Below, piece after piece: positions 40,686-50,163 of a DNA stretch of 64,000 nt. The position numbers and the translations under genes were made by a program. How positions within the stretch are numbered: the stretch's first letter is position 1; each line of letters begins with the position of its first letter. Below the pieces are notes generated by a model. It was not told the origin of the DNA. It ran no database searches and saw nothing but the letters and a program-made list of their open reading frames with translations. This DNA comes from Arthrobacter_B citreus (GTDB lineage: Bacteria; Actinomycetota; Actinomycetes; Actinomycetales; Micrococcaceae), in the NCBI RefSeq assembly GCF_042429235.1, contig NZ_JBHMBA010000019.1. One strand, written 5' to 3'.

Positions 40686-41528
40686 GTGGACGAGTGGCGC
40701 GGCATGCTGTATCCGGCCCGGCTCCCGGCCTTCCGGCGTTTGCCCCCGCCGCCGGAGCTGGAGGACCGGGTGCGCTGGTTTTGGATTCCGGAATGGAACC
40801 TTGGCCCCGGCGTCGTATCCCGTCAGGAGATCCTGCCTTTCCCGGCCCTGAACTTCGTGGTGCAGCCGGAGGGAGTGACGCTTTCGGGCCCCGCGACCCG
40901 CCGCTCCCACCGGGACCTGAGCGGCTCCGGCTGGGCGTTCGGCGTGCTGCTGCGCCCCGCCGCGGTCCCGGCTTTCACCTCCGATCCGGGTGCGCTGCGG
41001 GATCTCGAAGTCGGCTTCCCGGCTCCGGAACTGCATGCCGCTGTCGTGGCTGCGATGAGTCCTGCGGACGGCAATGGGGAAATGAACGACGACGGCGCCG
41101 GAGAGGGGGGTGACGACGCCCGGCACGCCCGGGCCGCAACCGCCGTCGTGAGCTGGCTTGAGGCCCATGTTCCTGCTCCGGGGTCTGAGGCCCAAGTCGC
41201 CAACAACTTGGAGGATCTGATCCGCACCGACCCGTCCCTGACCCGTGTCGGCGAAGCGGCGCAACGGCTGGGCGTCTCGGCCCGCACCCTGCAGCGTCTT
41301 GCCCGGAGCCATGTTGGGCTGCCTCCGCTGGCCATGATCCGCCGCTACCGGCTGCAGGAAGCGGCCGAGCGGCTGCGCACCGATTCCGGAGCCGTCATTG
41401 CGGACATCGCCGCCGAGCTGGGCTACGCCGACCATGCCCACCTGGCCGCCGCCTTCCGCGAGGTGCTGGGTTTCACGCCCAGCGGATACCGGCGGTCAGC
41501 CGCTCCGGGAAACACAGCCGGCGGATAA
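40686..41528 (+). CDS. AraC-family transcriptional regulator
   Basis: A 280-residue protein (GTG start with AAGGAGG 6 bp upstream). The N-terminal half resembles the small sensor domain of AraC proteins with a conserved YPARLPAFRRLPPPPELEDRVRWFWIPEW. The C-terminal half holds two helix-turn-helices (VGEAAQRLGVSARTLQRLARSHVGLPP and DIAAELGYADHAHLAAAFREVLGFTPSGYR). The region between has an Asp/Gly-rich insert. Divergent from a VOC gene. Confidence 0.88.
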   Translation: MDEWRGMLYPARLPAFRRLPPPPELEDRVRWFWIPEWNLGPGVVSRQEILPFPALNFVVQPEGVTLSGPATRRSHRDLSGSGWAFGVLLRPAAVPAFTSDPGALRDLEVGFPAPELHAAVVAAMSPADGNGEMNDDGAGEGGDDARHARAATAVVSWLEAHVPAPGSEAQVANNLEDLIRTDPSLTRVGEAAQRLGVSARTLQRLARSHVGLPPLAMIRRYRLQEAAERLRTDSGAVIADIAAELGYADHAHLAAAFREVLGFTPSGYRRSAAPGNTAGG

Positions 41529-41798
41529 CGCAGGGCGCTGGGACAGCACCGAAAACTCGACCACCCGCCGCAACCCATTTGGCATTGCGATTGCGTAACG
41601 CGTCCAACCTCTCTTGTCCCGCTGCCGCCGCGGGCATAAGTTGTCCACGCCTGCAAACTTGTGGCGGTCACCGTCACCGGGCATCAGTGCGTTGTATCCG
41701 TCCGATCCGACTCCAGCAGTCCAGCACCGGCGCGCCCCGTCGAGGTGGCGCAGCCGGTACCCACAGCAACAGCCGGATCTTGTACAAAGGCAGCAGTC

Positions 41799-42917
41799 AT
41801 GACCCGAATGAAGCATGTTTCGACTCTTTTCCTGGCCCTTGGACTCGCGGCGGGCATGTCTGCCTGTGCTCCGGCCGGGTCCAACACCGAGGACGGCGAC
41901 AGCGAAGCCGCCGAATGCAACGTGGGCATCTCCATGCCAACCCGCAGCCTGGAACGCTGGATCAACGACGGCGAGGGGCTGGAGGAAAAACTCAAGGCCC
42001 GCGGCTGCACCGTTGACCTGCAGTACGCCGAAGACAAGACCGACCAGCAGATCAGCCAGATCCAGAACCAGGTGGCGGGCGGCGCCAAGATCCTGGTGGT
42101 GGCAGCCATCGACGGCAAGACCCTCGGCCCGACCCTGGAAAGCGCCAAGGACCAGGACGTCACCGTTATTGCCTATGACCGGCTGATCAACGGCACCGAC
42201 GCGGTGGACTACTACGCCACGTTCGACAACTACCAGGTGGGCCAGCTGCAGGGCGAGTTCATCGAGGAGGAACTGGGGCTGGCCAACGGCGAGGGCCCGT
42301 ACAACCTGGAGCCTTTCGCCGGCAGCCCGGATGACAATAACGCCTCCTTCTTCTTCTCAGGCGCCTGGGACGTGCTGCTGCCCTACGTGGAAAGCGGCCA
42401 GCTGGTGGTGCCCTCGGGCAAGTCACCGGCGGACAATGACGCCTGGACCTCCATCGGCATCCTGGGCTGGAAGTCAGCCGACGCCCAGTCCGAAATGGAC
42501 AACCGCCTGCAGTCCTTCTACACCGGCGGTGACAAGGTCGACGTCGTGCTCTCGCCCAATGACAGCCTGGCGCTGGGCATCGAATCTTCCCTCCTGGCCG
42601 CCGGCTACACGCCGGGCACCGACTGGCCGCTGATCACCGGACAGGACGCCGACGCCGCCAACATCAAGGCGCTGCTCAACGACCAGCAGGCCATGACCGT
42701 GTGGAAAGACACCCGCGAACTGGGTTCCCAGGTGGACACCATGATCGCCTCGCTCGTGGCCGGGGAAGATCCGGAAGTGAATGACACCGAGACCTACGAC
42801 AACGAGGTGAAGGTGGTGCCCACCTACATCCTGGAGCCGCAGGTAGTGGTCAAGGAGGACGTGCAGGGCACGCTGGTGGACTCCGGCTTCGTCTCTGCGG
42901 ATGAGGTTGGACTCTAA
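41799..42917 (+). CDS. chvE: Multiple-monosaccharide-binding lipoprotein (ChvE type)
   Basis: A 372-residue periplasmic-binding-protein-like lipoprotein with signal STLFLALGLAAGMSACAP. The mature part has VGISMPTRSLERWINDGEGLEEKL, AYDRLINGTDAVDYYATFDN and VDVVLSPNDSLALGIE, the ChvE/MmsE pattern for arabinose, glucose, galactose and xylose. AAAGG lies 8 bp before the ATG at 41799. It heads a three-gene importer operon. The 270 bp upstream contain no clear gene. Confidence 0.88.
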   Translation: MTRMKHVSTLFLALGLAAGMSACAPAGSNTEDGDSEAAECNVGISMPTRSLERWINDGEGLEEKLKARGCTVDLQYAEDKTDQQISQIQNQVAGGAKILVVAAIDGKTLGPTLESAKDQDVTVIAYDRLINGTDAVDYYATFDNYQVGQLQGEFIEEELGLANGEGPYNLEPFAGSPDDNNASFFFSGAWDVLLPYVESGQLVVPSGKSPADNDAWTSIGILGWKSADAQSEMDNRLQSFYTGGDKVDVVLSPNDSLALGIESSLLAAGYTPGTDWPLITGQDADAANIKALLNDQQAMTVWKDTRELGSQVDTMIASLVAGEDPEVNDTETYDNEVKVVPTYILEPQVVVKEDVQGTLVDSGFVSADEVGL

Positions 42918-43006
42918 CCAGCCCCGGTCATTGACCGTGAAGCGGGGCGCGGCCGGTCCGCGTCCCGCTTCCCGGGTCTCCATTTCGGCACCGAAACGAG
43001 AACGGC

Positions 43007-44554
43007 ATGAATGACGTCATCCTCTCCATGGACGGCATTGTGAAGGAGTTCAACGGCATCAAGGCGCTCGACGGCGTCTCCGTGGACATTGAACGCGGCG
43101 GAGTGCACGCCATCTGCGGCGAAAACGGCGCCGGCAAGTCCACCCTCATGAAGGTGCTCAGCGGCGTGTATCCGCACGGCAGCTTCGAGGGCAGCATCAC
43201 GCTGGAGGGCTCGCCGGTGTCCTATTCAACGATCAATGACAGCGAGCGGGACGGGATTGTGATCATCCACCAGGAGCTGGCACTCAGCCCGTTCCTGTCC
43301 ATTGCGGAAAACATCTTCCTGGGCAACGAAGTCTCCCGCGGCGGAGTGATCGACTGGAACCAAACCAACCTGCAGGCAGCAGCCCTGCTGGAGCGCGTGG
43401 GGCTGGACGAAAGCCCGGCCACTAAAATCCTCGAGCTCGGCGTGGGCAAGCAGCAGCTGGTGGAAATCGCCAAGGCACTGTCCAAGGAAGTGAAAATCCT
43501 GATCCTGGATGAGCCGACGGCGGCACTGAACGACGGCGACTCGGCCCACCTGCTGGGGCTGATCAATCAGCTCCGCGAACAGGGCATCACCTCGATCATC
43601 ATCTCCCACAAGCTCAACGAGATCCGGGCCATTGCGGACATCGTCACGGTCATCCGCGACGGACAGACCATCGACACGTTCCCGGTCGAGGACACCGACG
43701 ACATTGAAACCCGCATTATCCGGGCCATGGTGGGCAGGCCGCTGGACAGCCAGTTTCCGGAACGGGAGCCGGACATCGGCGCGGAGAAATTCCGGGTCGA
43801 GAACTGGACGGTGCACCACCCCGTGGACACGGAGCGCGTCGTCGTCGAGTCCGCCTCCTTCAACGTCCACGCCGGAGAAATTGTGGGCTTTGCCGGGCTG
43901 ATGGGGGCCGGCCGCACCGAACTGGCGATGAGCATCTTCGGCCGCTCCTGGGGCTCCGGAATTTCCGGGCGCGTGTATAAGGACGGAACCGAAATCCAAA
44001 CGCGCACGGTGGGCGAAGCCATCCGCCACGGCCTGGCGTACGTCAGCGAGGACCGCAAACGGTACGGGCTGAACCTCATCGGCAGCGTCACCGTCAACGT
44101 CTCCGCCGCGGCGCTGCGCAAGCTGGCAAAGCTGGGGATCATCGACCGTAACCGCGAGTACGGGGTGGCCGATGATTACCGCCAGCGGATGAACATCAAA
44201 ACACCCAACGTGTCCTCCCTGGTGGGGAACCTGTCCGGCGGCAACCAGCAAAAGGTCGTGCTCAGCAAATGGATCTATTCCGGCCCGGACGTGCTGATCC
44301 TCGACGAGCCGACGCGGGGCATCGACGTCGGCGCCAAGTTTGAAATCTACGGCATCATCAACGAGATGGCGGCCCAGGGCAAAGCCGTCATCGTGATTTC
44401 CAGCGAACTGCCCGAGCTGATCGGACTCGCCGACCGCATCTACACGATCGCCGAAGGCAGGCTCACGGCCGAGGTGCCCCGCGCCGAGGCCACGCAGGAA
44501 GAACTGATGCGCCACATGACCGCCGCCCGGAACCAAGGAGCAGAAGCCTCGTGA
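43007..44554 (+). CDS. mmsA: Monosaccharide ABC importer ATPase (two ATPase domains)
   Basis: A 515-residue double ATPase of the XylG/MglA/MmsA group: first Walker A GENGAGKST with Walker B ILILDEPTAAL, and a degenerate second site GLMGAGRTEL with LSGGNQQKVVLSKW and VLILDEPTRGID. It belongs between the binding protein and permease; the stop overlaps the permease GTG by 4 bp. It likely powers uptake of several pentoses and hexoses. Confidence 0.92.
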   Translation: MNDVILSMDGIVKEFNGIKALDGVSVDIERGGVHAICGENGAGKSTLMKVLSGVYPHGSFEGSITLEGSPVSYSTINDSERDGIVIIHQELALSPFLSIAENIFLGNEVSRGGVIDWNQTNLQAAALLERVGLDESPATKILELGVGKQQLVEIAKALSKEVKILILDEPTAALNDGDSAHLLGLINQLREQGITSIIISHKLNEIRAIADIVTVIRDGQTIDTFPVEDTDDIETRIIRAMVGRPLDSQFPEREPDIGAEKFRVENWTVHHPVDTERVVVESASFNVHAGEIVGFAGLMGAGRTELAMSIFGRSWGSGISGRVYKDGTEIQTRTVGEAIRHGLAYVSEDRKRYGLNLIGSVTVNVSAAALRKLAKLGIIDRNREYGVADDYRQRMNIKTPNVSSLVGNLSGGNQQKVVLSKWIYSGPDVLILDEPTRGIDVGAKFEIYGIINEMAAQGKAVIVISSELPELIGLADRIYTIAEGRLTAEVPRAEATQEELMRHMTAARNQGAEAS

Positions 44555-45753
44555 CCACCACCACTCCAGAACAGGCGAAGTCACCGCTCCCGCCGCAGCC
44601 CAAATCCTCTAAACGCAGGATGCGCGTTGACCTGCGGCAGTACGGCATCCTTGCCGCGCTCGTCGTCATCATTGTGCTGTTCCAGATCCTCACCGAGGGG
44701 CGGCTGCTCTATCCGGGCAACGTCTCCAACCTCATCCAGCAGAACGCCTACGTCCTGATCCTGGCCATCGGCATGGTCATGGTGATCATTGCCGGGCACA
44801 TCGATTTGTCCGTGGGATCGGTGGTGGCCGTGGTGGGCGGGGTTGCCGCGCTGTCCATGAACAACTGGGGCCTGCCCTGGTGGGGAGCCGTTGTCCTGGC
44901 CCTCGCCGTCGGCGCCCTGATTGGTGCGTGGCAGGGATTCTGGGTGGCATTTGTGGGCATACCGGCGTTCATTGTCACGCTGGCGGGCATGCTGATCTTC
45001 CGCGGCCTGGCCCTGGTGCTGCTCTCCGGCGGCACCGTCAGCGGCCTGCCCCGGCCCTATGTGTCGATCGGCTCCGGCACGCTGCCGTCCACCGGAACAC
45101 CGGACCTGATCACCCTGGGCATCGGCGCCATCGCGTCGGTGGCGGTGATTGTGCAGCAGCTCAAGAGCCGCGCGGACCTGCAGCGGCTGGGGCTGCCGCG
45201 CGAGCAGGCCCTGTCCTTCTGGTTCAAGATTGGCGTGGCCGTGGTGGCCATCATGTACCTGTGCTACCTGCTGGCCTACAACCGGGGCACCCCCATCATC
45301 CTGGTTATCCTGGCCGTGCTGGTGCTGGCGTACTCCTTCCTGCTGACCCGCACCGTGTTTGGGCGGCACATTTACGCCATGGGCGGGAACCTCAACGCGG
45401 CCATGATGTCCGGCGTAAAGACGCAGTGGGTGAACTTCTTTATTTTCGTGAACATGGGCTTCTTGGCCGGGCTTGCCGGCGTGGTCAGCACCGCCCGGGC
45501 CGGGGGAGCGGTGGCCTCGGCCGGCGGCGGGTATGAGCTGGACGCCATTGCCGCCGTGTTTATCGGCGGTGCGTCGGTGCAGGGCGGTGTGGGCACCGTG
45601 ATTGGTGCGGTGATCGGCGGCCTGGTGATGGGTGTCCTGAACCAGGGCCTGTCCATCCTGTCCGTGGACGCGGCCTGGCAGCAGGTGATCAAGGGCCTGG
45701 TGCTGCTGCTCGCGGTGGCGTTTGGGTTCAGCCGGCGGAGGAGTGCGCGGTAG
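44551..45753 (+). CDS. mmsB: Monosaccharide ABC importer permease
   Basis: A 400-residue permease of the BPD_transp_2 (RbsC/XylH) family with about ten spans. ILAIGMVMVIIAGHIDLSVGSVVAVVGG and VQGGVGTVIGAVIGGLVMGVLNQGL are family landmarks. GTG start, translationally coupled to mmsA. The N-terminal 20 residues are polar (TTTTPEQAKSPLPPQPKSSK) and cytosolic. Confidence 0.92.
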   Translation: MTTTTPEQAKSPLPPQPKSSKRRMRVDLRQYGILAALVVIIVLFQILTEGRLLYPGNVSNLIQQNAYVLILAIGMVMVIIAGHIDLSVGSVVAVVGGVAALSMNNWGLPWWGAVVLALAVGALIGAWQGFWVAFVGIPAFIVTLAGMLIFRGLALVLLSGGTVSGLPRPYVSIGSGTLPSTGTPDLITLGIGAIASVAVIVQQLKSRADLQRLGLPREQALSFWFKIGVAVVAIMYLCYLLAYNRGTPIILVILAVLVLAYSFLLTRTVFGRHIYAMGGNLNAAMMSGVKTQWVNFFIFVNMGFLAGLAGVVSTARAGGAVASAGGGYELDAIAAVFIGGASVQGGVGTVIGAVIGGLVMGVLNQGLSILSVDAAWQQVIKGLVLLLAVAFGFSRRRSAR

Positions 45754-45842
45754 CTTCAATTTCCGGTAGTTTCGGGGCATGACTCTGGGGAAAAATGCCG
45801 TTCCGGTCCGAATGCTTTTGAGCAGCGGAGGAGCGGTGGGCC

Positions 45843-46214
45843 ATGTCTGAGGAGTTTGGCGGACTGATTCCGCTGCTGTTTGTGCTGGTTTTCCTGCCGG
45901 GCCTCTGCGTGGCCGTGACCCGGCAGGCAGCCGACGGACTGATTGGCATGAACGGTTCGGCCGGGATCCGCACCCGGTACACCAAGGTCTCCGACGAAGC
46001 ATGGGTTGCCGGGCACCAAGCCGCCCTTCCGGTGGTGAAAAAGATGTGGCCCGCTGCGGCTGCCGGAGTGCTGGCTGCCGTGGTGGTGCAGTTCGTGGCG
46101 GGCGGTGGCTGGGGTATTGGCGTGGCCTTCCTGGGGCTCATTGTTGAGACGGTGATCCTGGTCCGTTCCGCTGCGGCCGCTAACGGTGCCGCGCGTGCCG
46201 CCGCCGGAGCCTAG
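45843..46214 (+). CDS. Small membrane protein related to SdpI
   Basis: A 123-residue protein with an N-terminal span (GLIPLLFVLVFLPGLCVAV), the block GIRTRYTKVSDEAWVAGHQAA typical of the C-terminal part of SdpI-family proteins, and two further spans. GGAGGAG precedes the ATG. SdpI gives immunity to a killing factor in B. subtilis, but most family members have no known role. Confidence 0.7.
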   Translation: MSEEFGGLIPLLFVLVFLPGLCVAVTRQAADGLIGMNGSAGIRTRYTKVSDEAWVAGHQAALPVVKKMWPAAAAGVLAAVVVQFVAGGGWGIGVAFLGLIVETVILVRSAAAANGAARAAAGA

Positions 46215-46258
46215 ACGTCCGGCGGCGGCGCTTCAGGGGCCCTGCTAGCGTAGGTCCG

Positions 46259-46750
46259 ATGGACATTTTCTACGAGCCGACCGCTGCCGAACTGCGTTAC
46301 CTCCGCCGCTGTGTGGAACTCGCCCGCACCGCGTTGGACGACGGCGACGAGCCCTTCGGATCCGTGCTGGTGGACGCCGACGGGCGTGTGCTGTTCGAAG
46401 ACCGGAACCGGGTCAAGGACGGCGACGCCACTCGCCACCCAGAATTTGAGATGGCCCGCTGGGCTGCCGAGAACCAAACCCCCGACGAGCGGGCAGCAAG
46501 TACGGCCTACACATCCGGGGAACACTGCCCGATGTGTGCGGCCGCGCACGGTTGGGTGGGACTTGGGCGCATTGTCTACGCCGCCAGCAGCGCGCAGCTC
46601 TCCGAGTGGCTGGCCGAGTGGAACGTTCCTGCCGGGCCGGTTGCCGTCTTACCGATCACTGCTGTGGTGCCGGGCGCCGACGTCGCCGGACCGGTCGCGG
46701 AGCTAAGCGAGGAAATCCGGGCGCTGCACGCCCGCCAGCGCGGGCGCTGA
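46259..46750 (+). CDS. Cytidine/guanine deaminase-family protein
   Basis: A 163-residue nucleoside-deaminase-like protein. Zinc and catalytic motifs: RHPEFEMARWA (HxE) and EHCPMCAAAH (PCxxC variant CPMC). DDGDEPFGSVLVDADG is also characteristic. Substrate may be guanine, cytosine or a modified base. The stop codon is directly followed by a fragment of a flavohemoprotein gene. Confidence 0.85.
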   Translation: MDIFYEPTAAELRYLRRCVELARTALDDGDEPFGSVLVDADGRVLFEDRNRVKDGDATRHPEFEMARWAAENQTPDERAASTAYTSGEHCPMCAAAHGWVGLGRIVYAASSAQLSEWLAEWNVPAGPVAVLPITAVVPGADVAGPVAELSEEIRALHARQRGR

Positions 46751-46751
46751 C

Positions 46752-46853
46752 AACTCAACTGCGTCGTTCGCCCTGCGCGACCAGATGCGTGCTGACCTGG
46801 CTTGGCTCCCGCGGGCCACCATGCACAGCTGGTTCAAGGAGAGCGCACCCTGA
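46752..46853 (+). pseudogene. Fragment of a flavohemoprotein (hmp) gene
   Basis: The frame reads NSTASFALRDQMRADLAWLP then RATMHSWFKESAP and stops. It matches the hmp protein of this window (NSPASFALRDQVQADLAELP, RATMLSWFKEPSA) at 26 of about 32 positions. Only these 33 codons from the NAD-binding part remain, starting 2 bp after the deaminase stop. It is a relic, either of a second hmp or of a partial duplication. Confidence 0.88.
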
Positions 46854-47031
46854 GCCGAGCAGACGTCAGGCTGCGCTGCTTGCCGTCCGCACGAAGTTCA
46901 GCCCCGGTTTGAGCACACAAACTCTTCTCCCTCATGCCGAGGAGCCGGACAAGTCTTCCTCCGGGCCGGTGCAGCGCCTAATCTGGCCGCGTACCAAAAA
47001 CTCACCCCCACGGAGTTCAAAGGAGCGCATC

Positions 47032-47454
47032 ATGTCCACCACCCTGAATCCCTACCTCAGCTTCCGGGACAACGCCCGGGAAGCCATGGCGTTCTATCAG
47101 AGCGTCTTCGGCGGGACACTGGAAAGCAGCACGTTCGCGGACATGAACATGGCTGAGGACCCGGCTGAGGCGAACAAGATCATGCACTCGTCCCTGACCA
47201 CCGATAACGGGATGGTCCTGATGGCCTCGGATACTCCCAGCAGTATGAATTTGGACGAGGGCAGCAGCTATTCCATCTCGCTCAGCGGGAACGACGGCGA
47301 CCAGCTGCGCGGCTACTGGGACAAGCTGCTCGACGGCGGACAAATGACACTGCCGCTGGAGAAAGCACCCTGGGGCGATATGTTCGGCATGTTGACCGAC
47401 AAGTTCGGCACCAGCTGGATGATCAGCATCGAGACGGAGGACTCGCAAAGCTAA
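47032..47454 (+). CDS. VOC-superfamily protein (PhnB-like)
   Basis: A 140-residue protein beginning TTLNPYLSFRDNAREAMAFYQSVFGGTLE and ending with GDMFGMLTDKFGTSWMISIE, the usual PhnB/glyoxalase-like pattern. AAGGAG lies 7 bp before the ATG at 47032. It is the fourth VOC protein of the window and shares only the general fold with the others. Substrate unknown. Confidence 0.87.
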   Translation: MSTTLNPYLSFRDNAREAMAFYQSVFGGTLESSTFADMNMAEDPAEANKIMHSSLTTDNGMVLMASDTPSSMNLDEGSSYSISLSGNDGDQLRGYWDKLLDGGQMTLPLEKAPWGDMFGMLTDKFGTSWMISIETEDSQS

Positions 47455-47491
47455 GCTCGGGACGGTCATGTAAAAACGACGCAGGAGACCC

Positions 47492-47872
47492 ATGACCGAG
47501 CAGGACCATGAACGCGGATGGCTGACCCGCAGGCTGCTTCCCGGCGGCAACGAACCGGACCCCAGATTCACGCTGGCCAATGAACGGACCTTCCTTGCCT
47601 GGATCCGCACCTCGCTGGGTTTCCCAGCAGGCGGGCTGGCGCTGGAGGCTTTCGCGGTGGAGGCGTTCCCCGAGCCTCTGCGCAAGGTCCTGGCCTTGAT
47701 CCTGGTGGTTACGGGAATGCTGGTCAGCGCCGGCGCCGCAGTGCGCTGGATTTCCGTGGAATCGAGCATGCGTCATGGAAAGCCGCTGCCTTTGCCCCTG
47801 ATCGTTCCATTCCTTGGGCTGGCCGGGGCGGTTACGGCAGCGGTTGTCGCCATACTGATTTTCCTGAACTAA
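47492..47872 (+). CDS. DUF202 membrane protein (YidH-like)
   Basis: A 126-residue protein with the DUF202 signature RFTLANERTFLAWIRTSLGFPAGG and three membrane spans. It overlaps the next gene in a TAATG, and that gene encodes a second DUF202 protein. YidH/YidG pairs of this kind are widespread; their function is unknown. Confidence 0.87.
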   Translation: MTEQDHERGWLTRRLLPGGNEPDPRFTLANERTFLAWIRTSLGFPAGGLALEAFAVEAFPEPLRKVLALILVVTGMLVSAGAAVRWISVESSMRHGKPLPLPLIVPFLGLAGAVTAAVVAILIFLN

Positions 47873-48204
47873 TGCCCAAACCACCTGTCCCGGCTCATCA
47901 GGACCCCGGGCTGCAGCCCGAACGCACCACGCTGGCCTGGGGCCGGACAGCCCTGGCGCTCTTCGCCGCCGGACTCCTTTTCCTGCGCTGGCTGCCGTAC
48001 TACGGGCTGTGGATTCTCGCCCTCATCGCAGTAACTGCCGCCCTCGCCGTCGGCATCTACCTCACGCAGCGGCGCCGCTATTCCTCGCGTGCCACCGGCA
48101 TCGCGGCAGAACGCTTTCCTGCGGATGTGACGGCTGTTCTCTGGGCCAGCGGCTCAGTCCTGCTGACGGGAGTCCTGAGCCTGATCATCCTGATCACCGT
48201 TTAG
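47872..48204 (+). CDS. DUF202 membrane protein (YidG-like)
   Basis: A 110-residue three-span protein with QPERTTLAWGRTALALFAAGLLFLRW, the second type of DUF202 protein. Coupled to the gene before it by TAATG, so the two probably form a complex. It converges on the ABC permease gene, 15 bp apart, without an obvious terminator. Confidence 0.85.
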   Translation: MPKPPVPAHQDPGLQPERTTLAWGRTALALFAAGLLFLRWLPYYGLWILALIAVTAALAVGIYLTQRRRYSSRATGIAAERFPADVTAVLWASGSVLLTGVLSLIILITV

Positions 48205-48219
48205 CAGTACGGCCGGCGG

Positions 48220-49149
48220 TTACTTGAGGCTGCCCAGCGACAGCCCGCCCTGCCAGTACTTCTGCAGCATCAGGAACGCGATGATCAGCGGAATGACGGA
48301 CACCAGGGACCCGCTCGTGACCAGGTTCCAGATCAGACCGTTGGCGGTGGCAGAGTTCGACTGCACCTGCCAGGCGTTCAGGCCCACAGTGACGGGCAGC
48401 AGCGTCTGGTCCGAAATCATGGCCAGCGGCAGGAAGTAGTTGTTCCAGCCGCCAACCACAGAGAGCAGCAGCACGGTGACAACCGCCGGCCGCATCAGTG
48501 GCAGCGCGATGGTGAAGAACGTCCGAATTTCGCCGGAACCGTCCACCCGCGCGGCGTCGAGCAGTTCATCCGGGATGGCATCCTGCACGTAGACCCGCAT
48601 CAGGTACACGCCAAAGGGGCTCAGCAGCGACGGAAGAATCACCGCCCAAACGGTGTTGGTCAGGCCGAGGTTGTTGAACAGCACGTAGGTGGGGATGACC
48701 AGCGCAGTAGCCGGCACCATGACCGAGGCCAGCAGGACCATGAAGGTGACGGTCCGTCCCCGGAAGCGGTACTTGGCAAACGCGTAGCCGGCCAGCACGG
48801 CCAGAACCGTGGCGCCCACACCACCCGCCGTCGCGTACAGGAAGGAGTTGCCGAGCCAGCGCAGATAGATGCCGTTGTTGTAGGTGGCCAGCTGCTGCAG
48901 GTTGTCGAACAGGGCGAAGTTGGAGTCAAACCAGAGCGGACCTCCGGTTCCGGTGAACAGCCCCTGAGTGCTCTTGCTGCCCGCGACCACGAGCCACCAC
49001 AGCGGCAGCAGGAAATACAGGGATGCGACGGCGAGGAGGATGTGCATGCCGACGGCGCGTTCCCGCCGGGGCTTGTTTTCGCCGCGCTTCCGGCGCGGAC
49101 CCGAGGCGGTGACGGCGTCGTCGAGGAGGGGTGCCGGTGAAGTTGTCAT
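48220..49149 (-). CDS. Carbohydrate ABC permease, MalG/AraQ type
   Basis: A 309-residue permease with six spans and the EAA loop PDELLDAARVDGSGEIRTFFTIALPLMRPA. The N-terminus is basic (GPRRKRGENKPRRERAVG). It overlaps the MalF-type gene by one base. Last gene of the arabinofuranosidase-importer operon; the ATPase must come from elsewhere, as is usual for MsiK-dependent systems of actinobacteria. Confidence 0.9.
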   Translation of the reverse strand: MTTSPAPLLDDAVTASGPRRKRGENKPRRERAVGMHILLAVASLYFLLPLWWLVVAGSKSTQGLFTGTGGPLWFDSNFALFDNLQQLATYNNGIYLRWLGNSFLYATAGGVGATVLAVLAGYAFAKYRFRGRTVTFMVLLASVMVPATALVIPTYVLFNNLGLTNTVWAVILPSLLSPFGVYLMRVYVQDAIPDELLDAARVDGSGEIRTFFTIALPLMRPAVVTVLLLSVVGGWNNYFLPLAMISDQTLLPVTVGLNAWQVQSNSATANGLIWNLVTSGSLVSVIPLIIAFLMLQKYWQGGLSLGSLK

Positions 49150-50090
49150 CAGTTGAGTCCGCTCTTCTTGCGGGTGGCGATCAGGAAAATGATGGAGGCG
49201 AGGAAGACCATCAGCCCCAGCGCGAAGGAGATGGCCGACGCGTAGTTGAACTGCTGGTAGGAGAACGCCAGGTTGTAGGCGTAGAGGTTGGGAGTGTAGG
49301 CGGCGTCGATGGCGTTGCCGGCCAGCGGGGCCAGGACCTGGGGTTCGGTGAAGAACTGCAGCGTGCCGATCAGCGCAAACACCATGGTGAGCACCAGCGA
49401 GGACGTGACAATCGGAACCTTGATCTGCAGCGCGGTCTGCAGCTTGGAGGCTCCGTCAATCCGGGCTGCCTCATACACGGAGGGGTCGATCGACTGCAGG
49501 GACGCGTAGATGATGATCATGTAGTAGCCGGTCCACTGCCAGGTCACAATGTTGGTCAGCGACCAGAAGATGGAACTCCGGCTCAGCAGGTCGGGCGCCT
49601 GAAGATTCAGGAAATCGAAGAAACCCACCAGCGGTCCGAAGGACGGGCTGTAGAGGAACCCCCACATCAGGGCGCCGATGACGCCGGGGATGGCGTACGG
49701 CGCGAAGATGAGCAGCCGGGTGAACCGGGAGAGGCGGCTGCGGATGTCGTCGAGGATCAGCGCAAAGACCAGCGCCAGCCCGATCTGGAGCGGAACAAAA
49801 ACGAGGGCAAACCCGGCCACGCGGGTCAGGCCGGAGAGGAAACGCTGGTCGGTGAAGGCCTTGGCGTAGTTCGCCAGGCCGGCGAACTGCTCACCGCCCG
49901 CGAGGGTGTTCGTGTGCAGGCTCATCCAGAAGGCGTAGCAAAGGGGCAGGACGAGGAACACCAGAAACACAACCGCGAACGGGGTCAAAAACACCCATCC
50001 GAACCGCGCGGTCTTGCGCTCCAGGCTGGTTCCGCGTTTCAGCACGGCCGGAGGCCGGGCCGGCGTTTCTAGCTCTGAGGTGGCTGACAT
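49149..50090 (-). CDS. Carbohydrate ABC permease, MalF/AraP type
   Basis: A 313-residue permease: FGWVFLTPFAVVFLVFLVLPLCYAFWMS, EAA loop SVYEAARIDGASKLQTALQIKVPIVTSS. It pairs with the MalG-type permease. It follows the binding protein by 73 bp and is likely specific for arabinose-containing oligosaccharides. Confidence 0.9.
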   Translation of the reverse strand: MSATSELETPARPPAVLKRGTSLERKTARFGWVFLTPFAVVFLVFLVLPLCYAFWMSLHTNTLAGGEQFAGLANYAKAFTDQRFLSGLTRVAGFALVFVPLQIGLALVFALILDDIRSRLSRFTRLLIFAPYAIPGVIGALMWGFLYSPSFGPLVGFFDFLNLQAPDLLSRSSIFWSLTNIVTWQWTGYYMIIIYASLQSIDPSVYEAARIDGASKLQTALQIKVPIVTSSLVLTMVFALIGTLQFFTEPQVLAPLAGNAIDAAYTPNLYAYNLAFSYQQFNYASAISFALGLMVFLASIIFLIATRKKSGLN

Positions 50091-50163
50091 GTGTCTCTTC
50101 CTTGGGACGCATTGGGGGTGACTACCGTGCGGGCGGGCATCTGCTCCGCCCGCACGGAGTGAC

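Noticed and set aside
41529..41798. GCGTAACGC-type symmetry as an operator for the monosaccharide importer
   Set aside because: Arms are only 4 bp and do not extend; no second copy is seen.
46534..47031. Possible long N-terminal extension of the VOC protein starting at 46534
   Set aside because: It runs through the deaminase gene and the hmp fragment in other frames. A good ribosome site marks the ATG at 47032.
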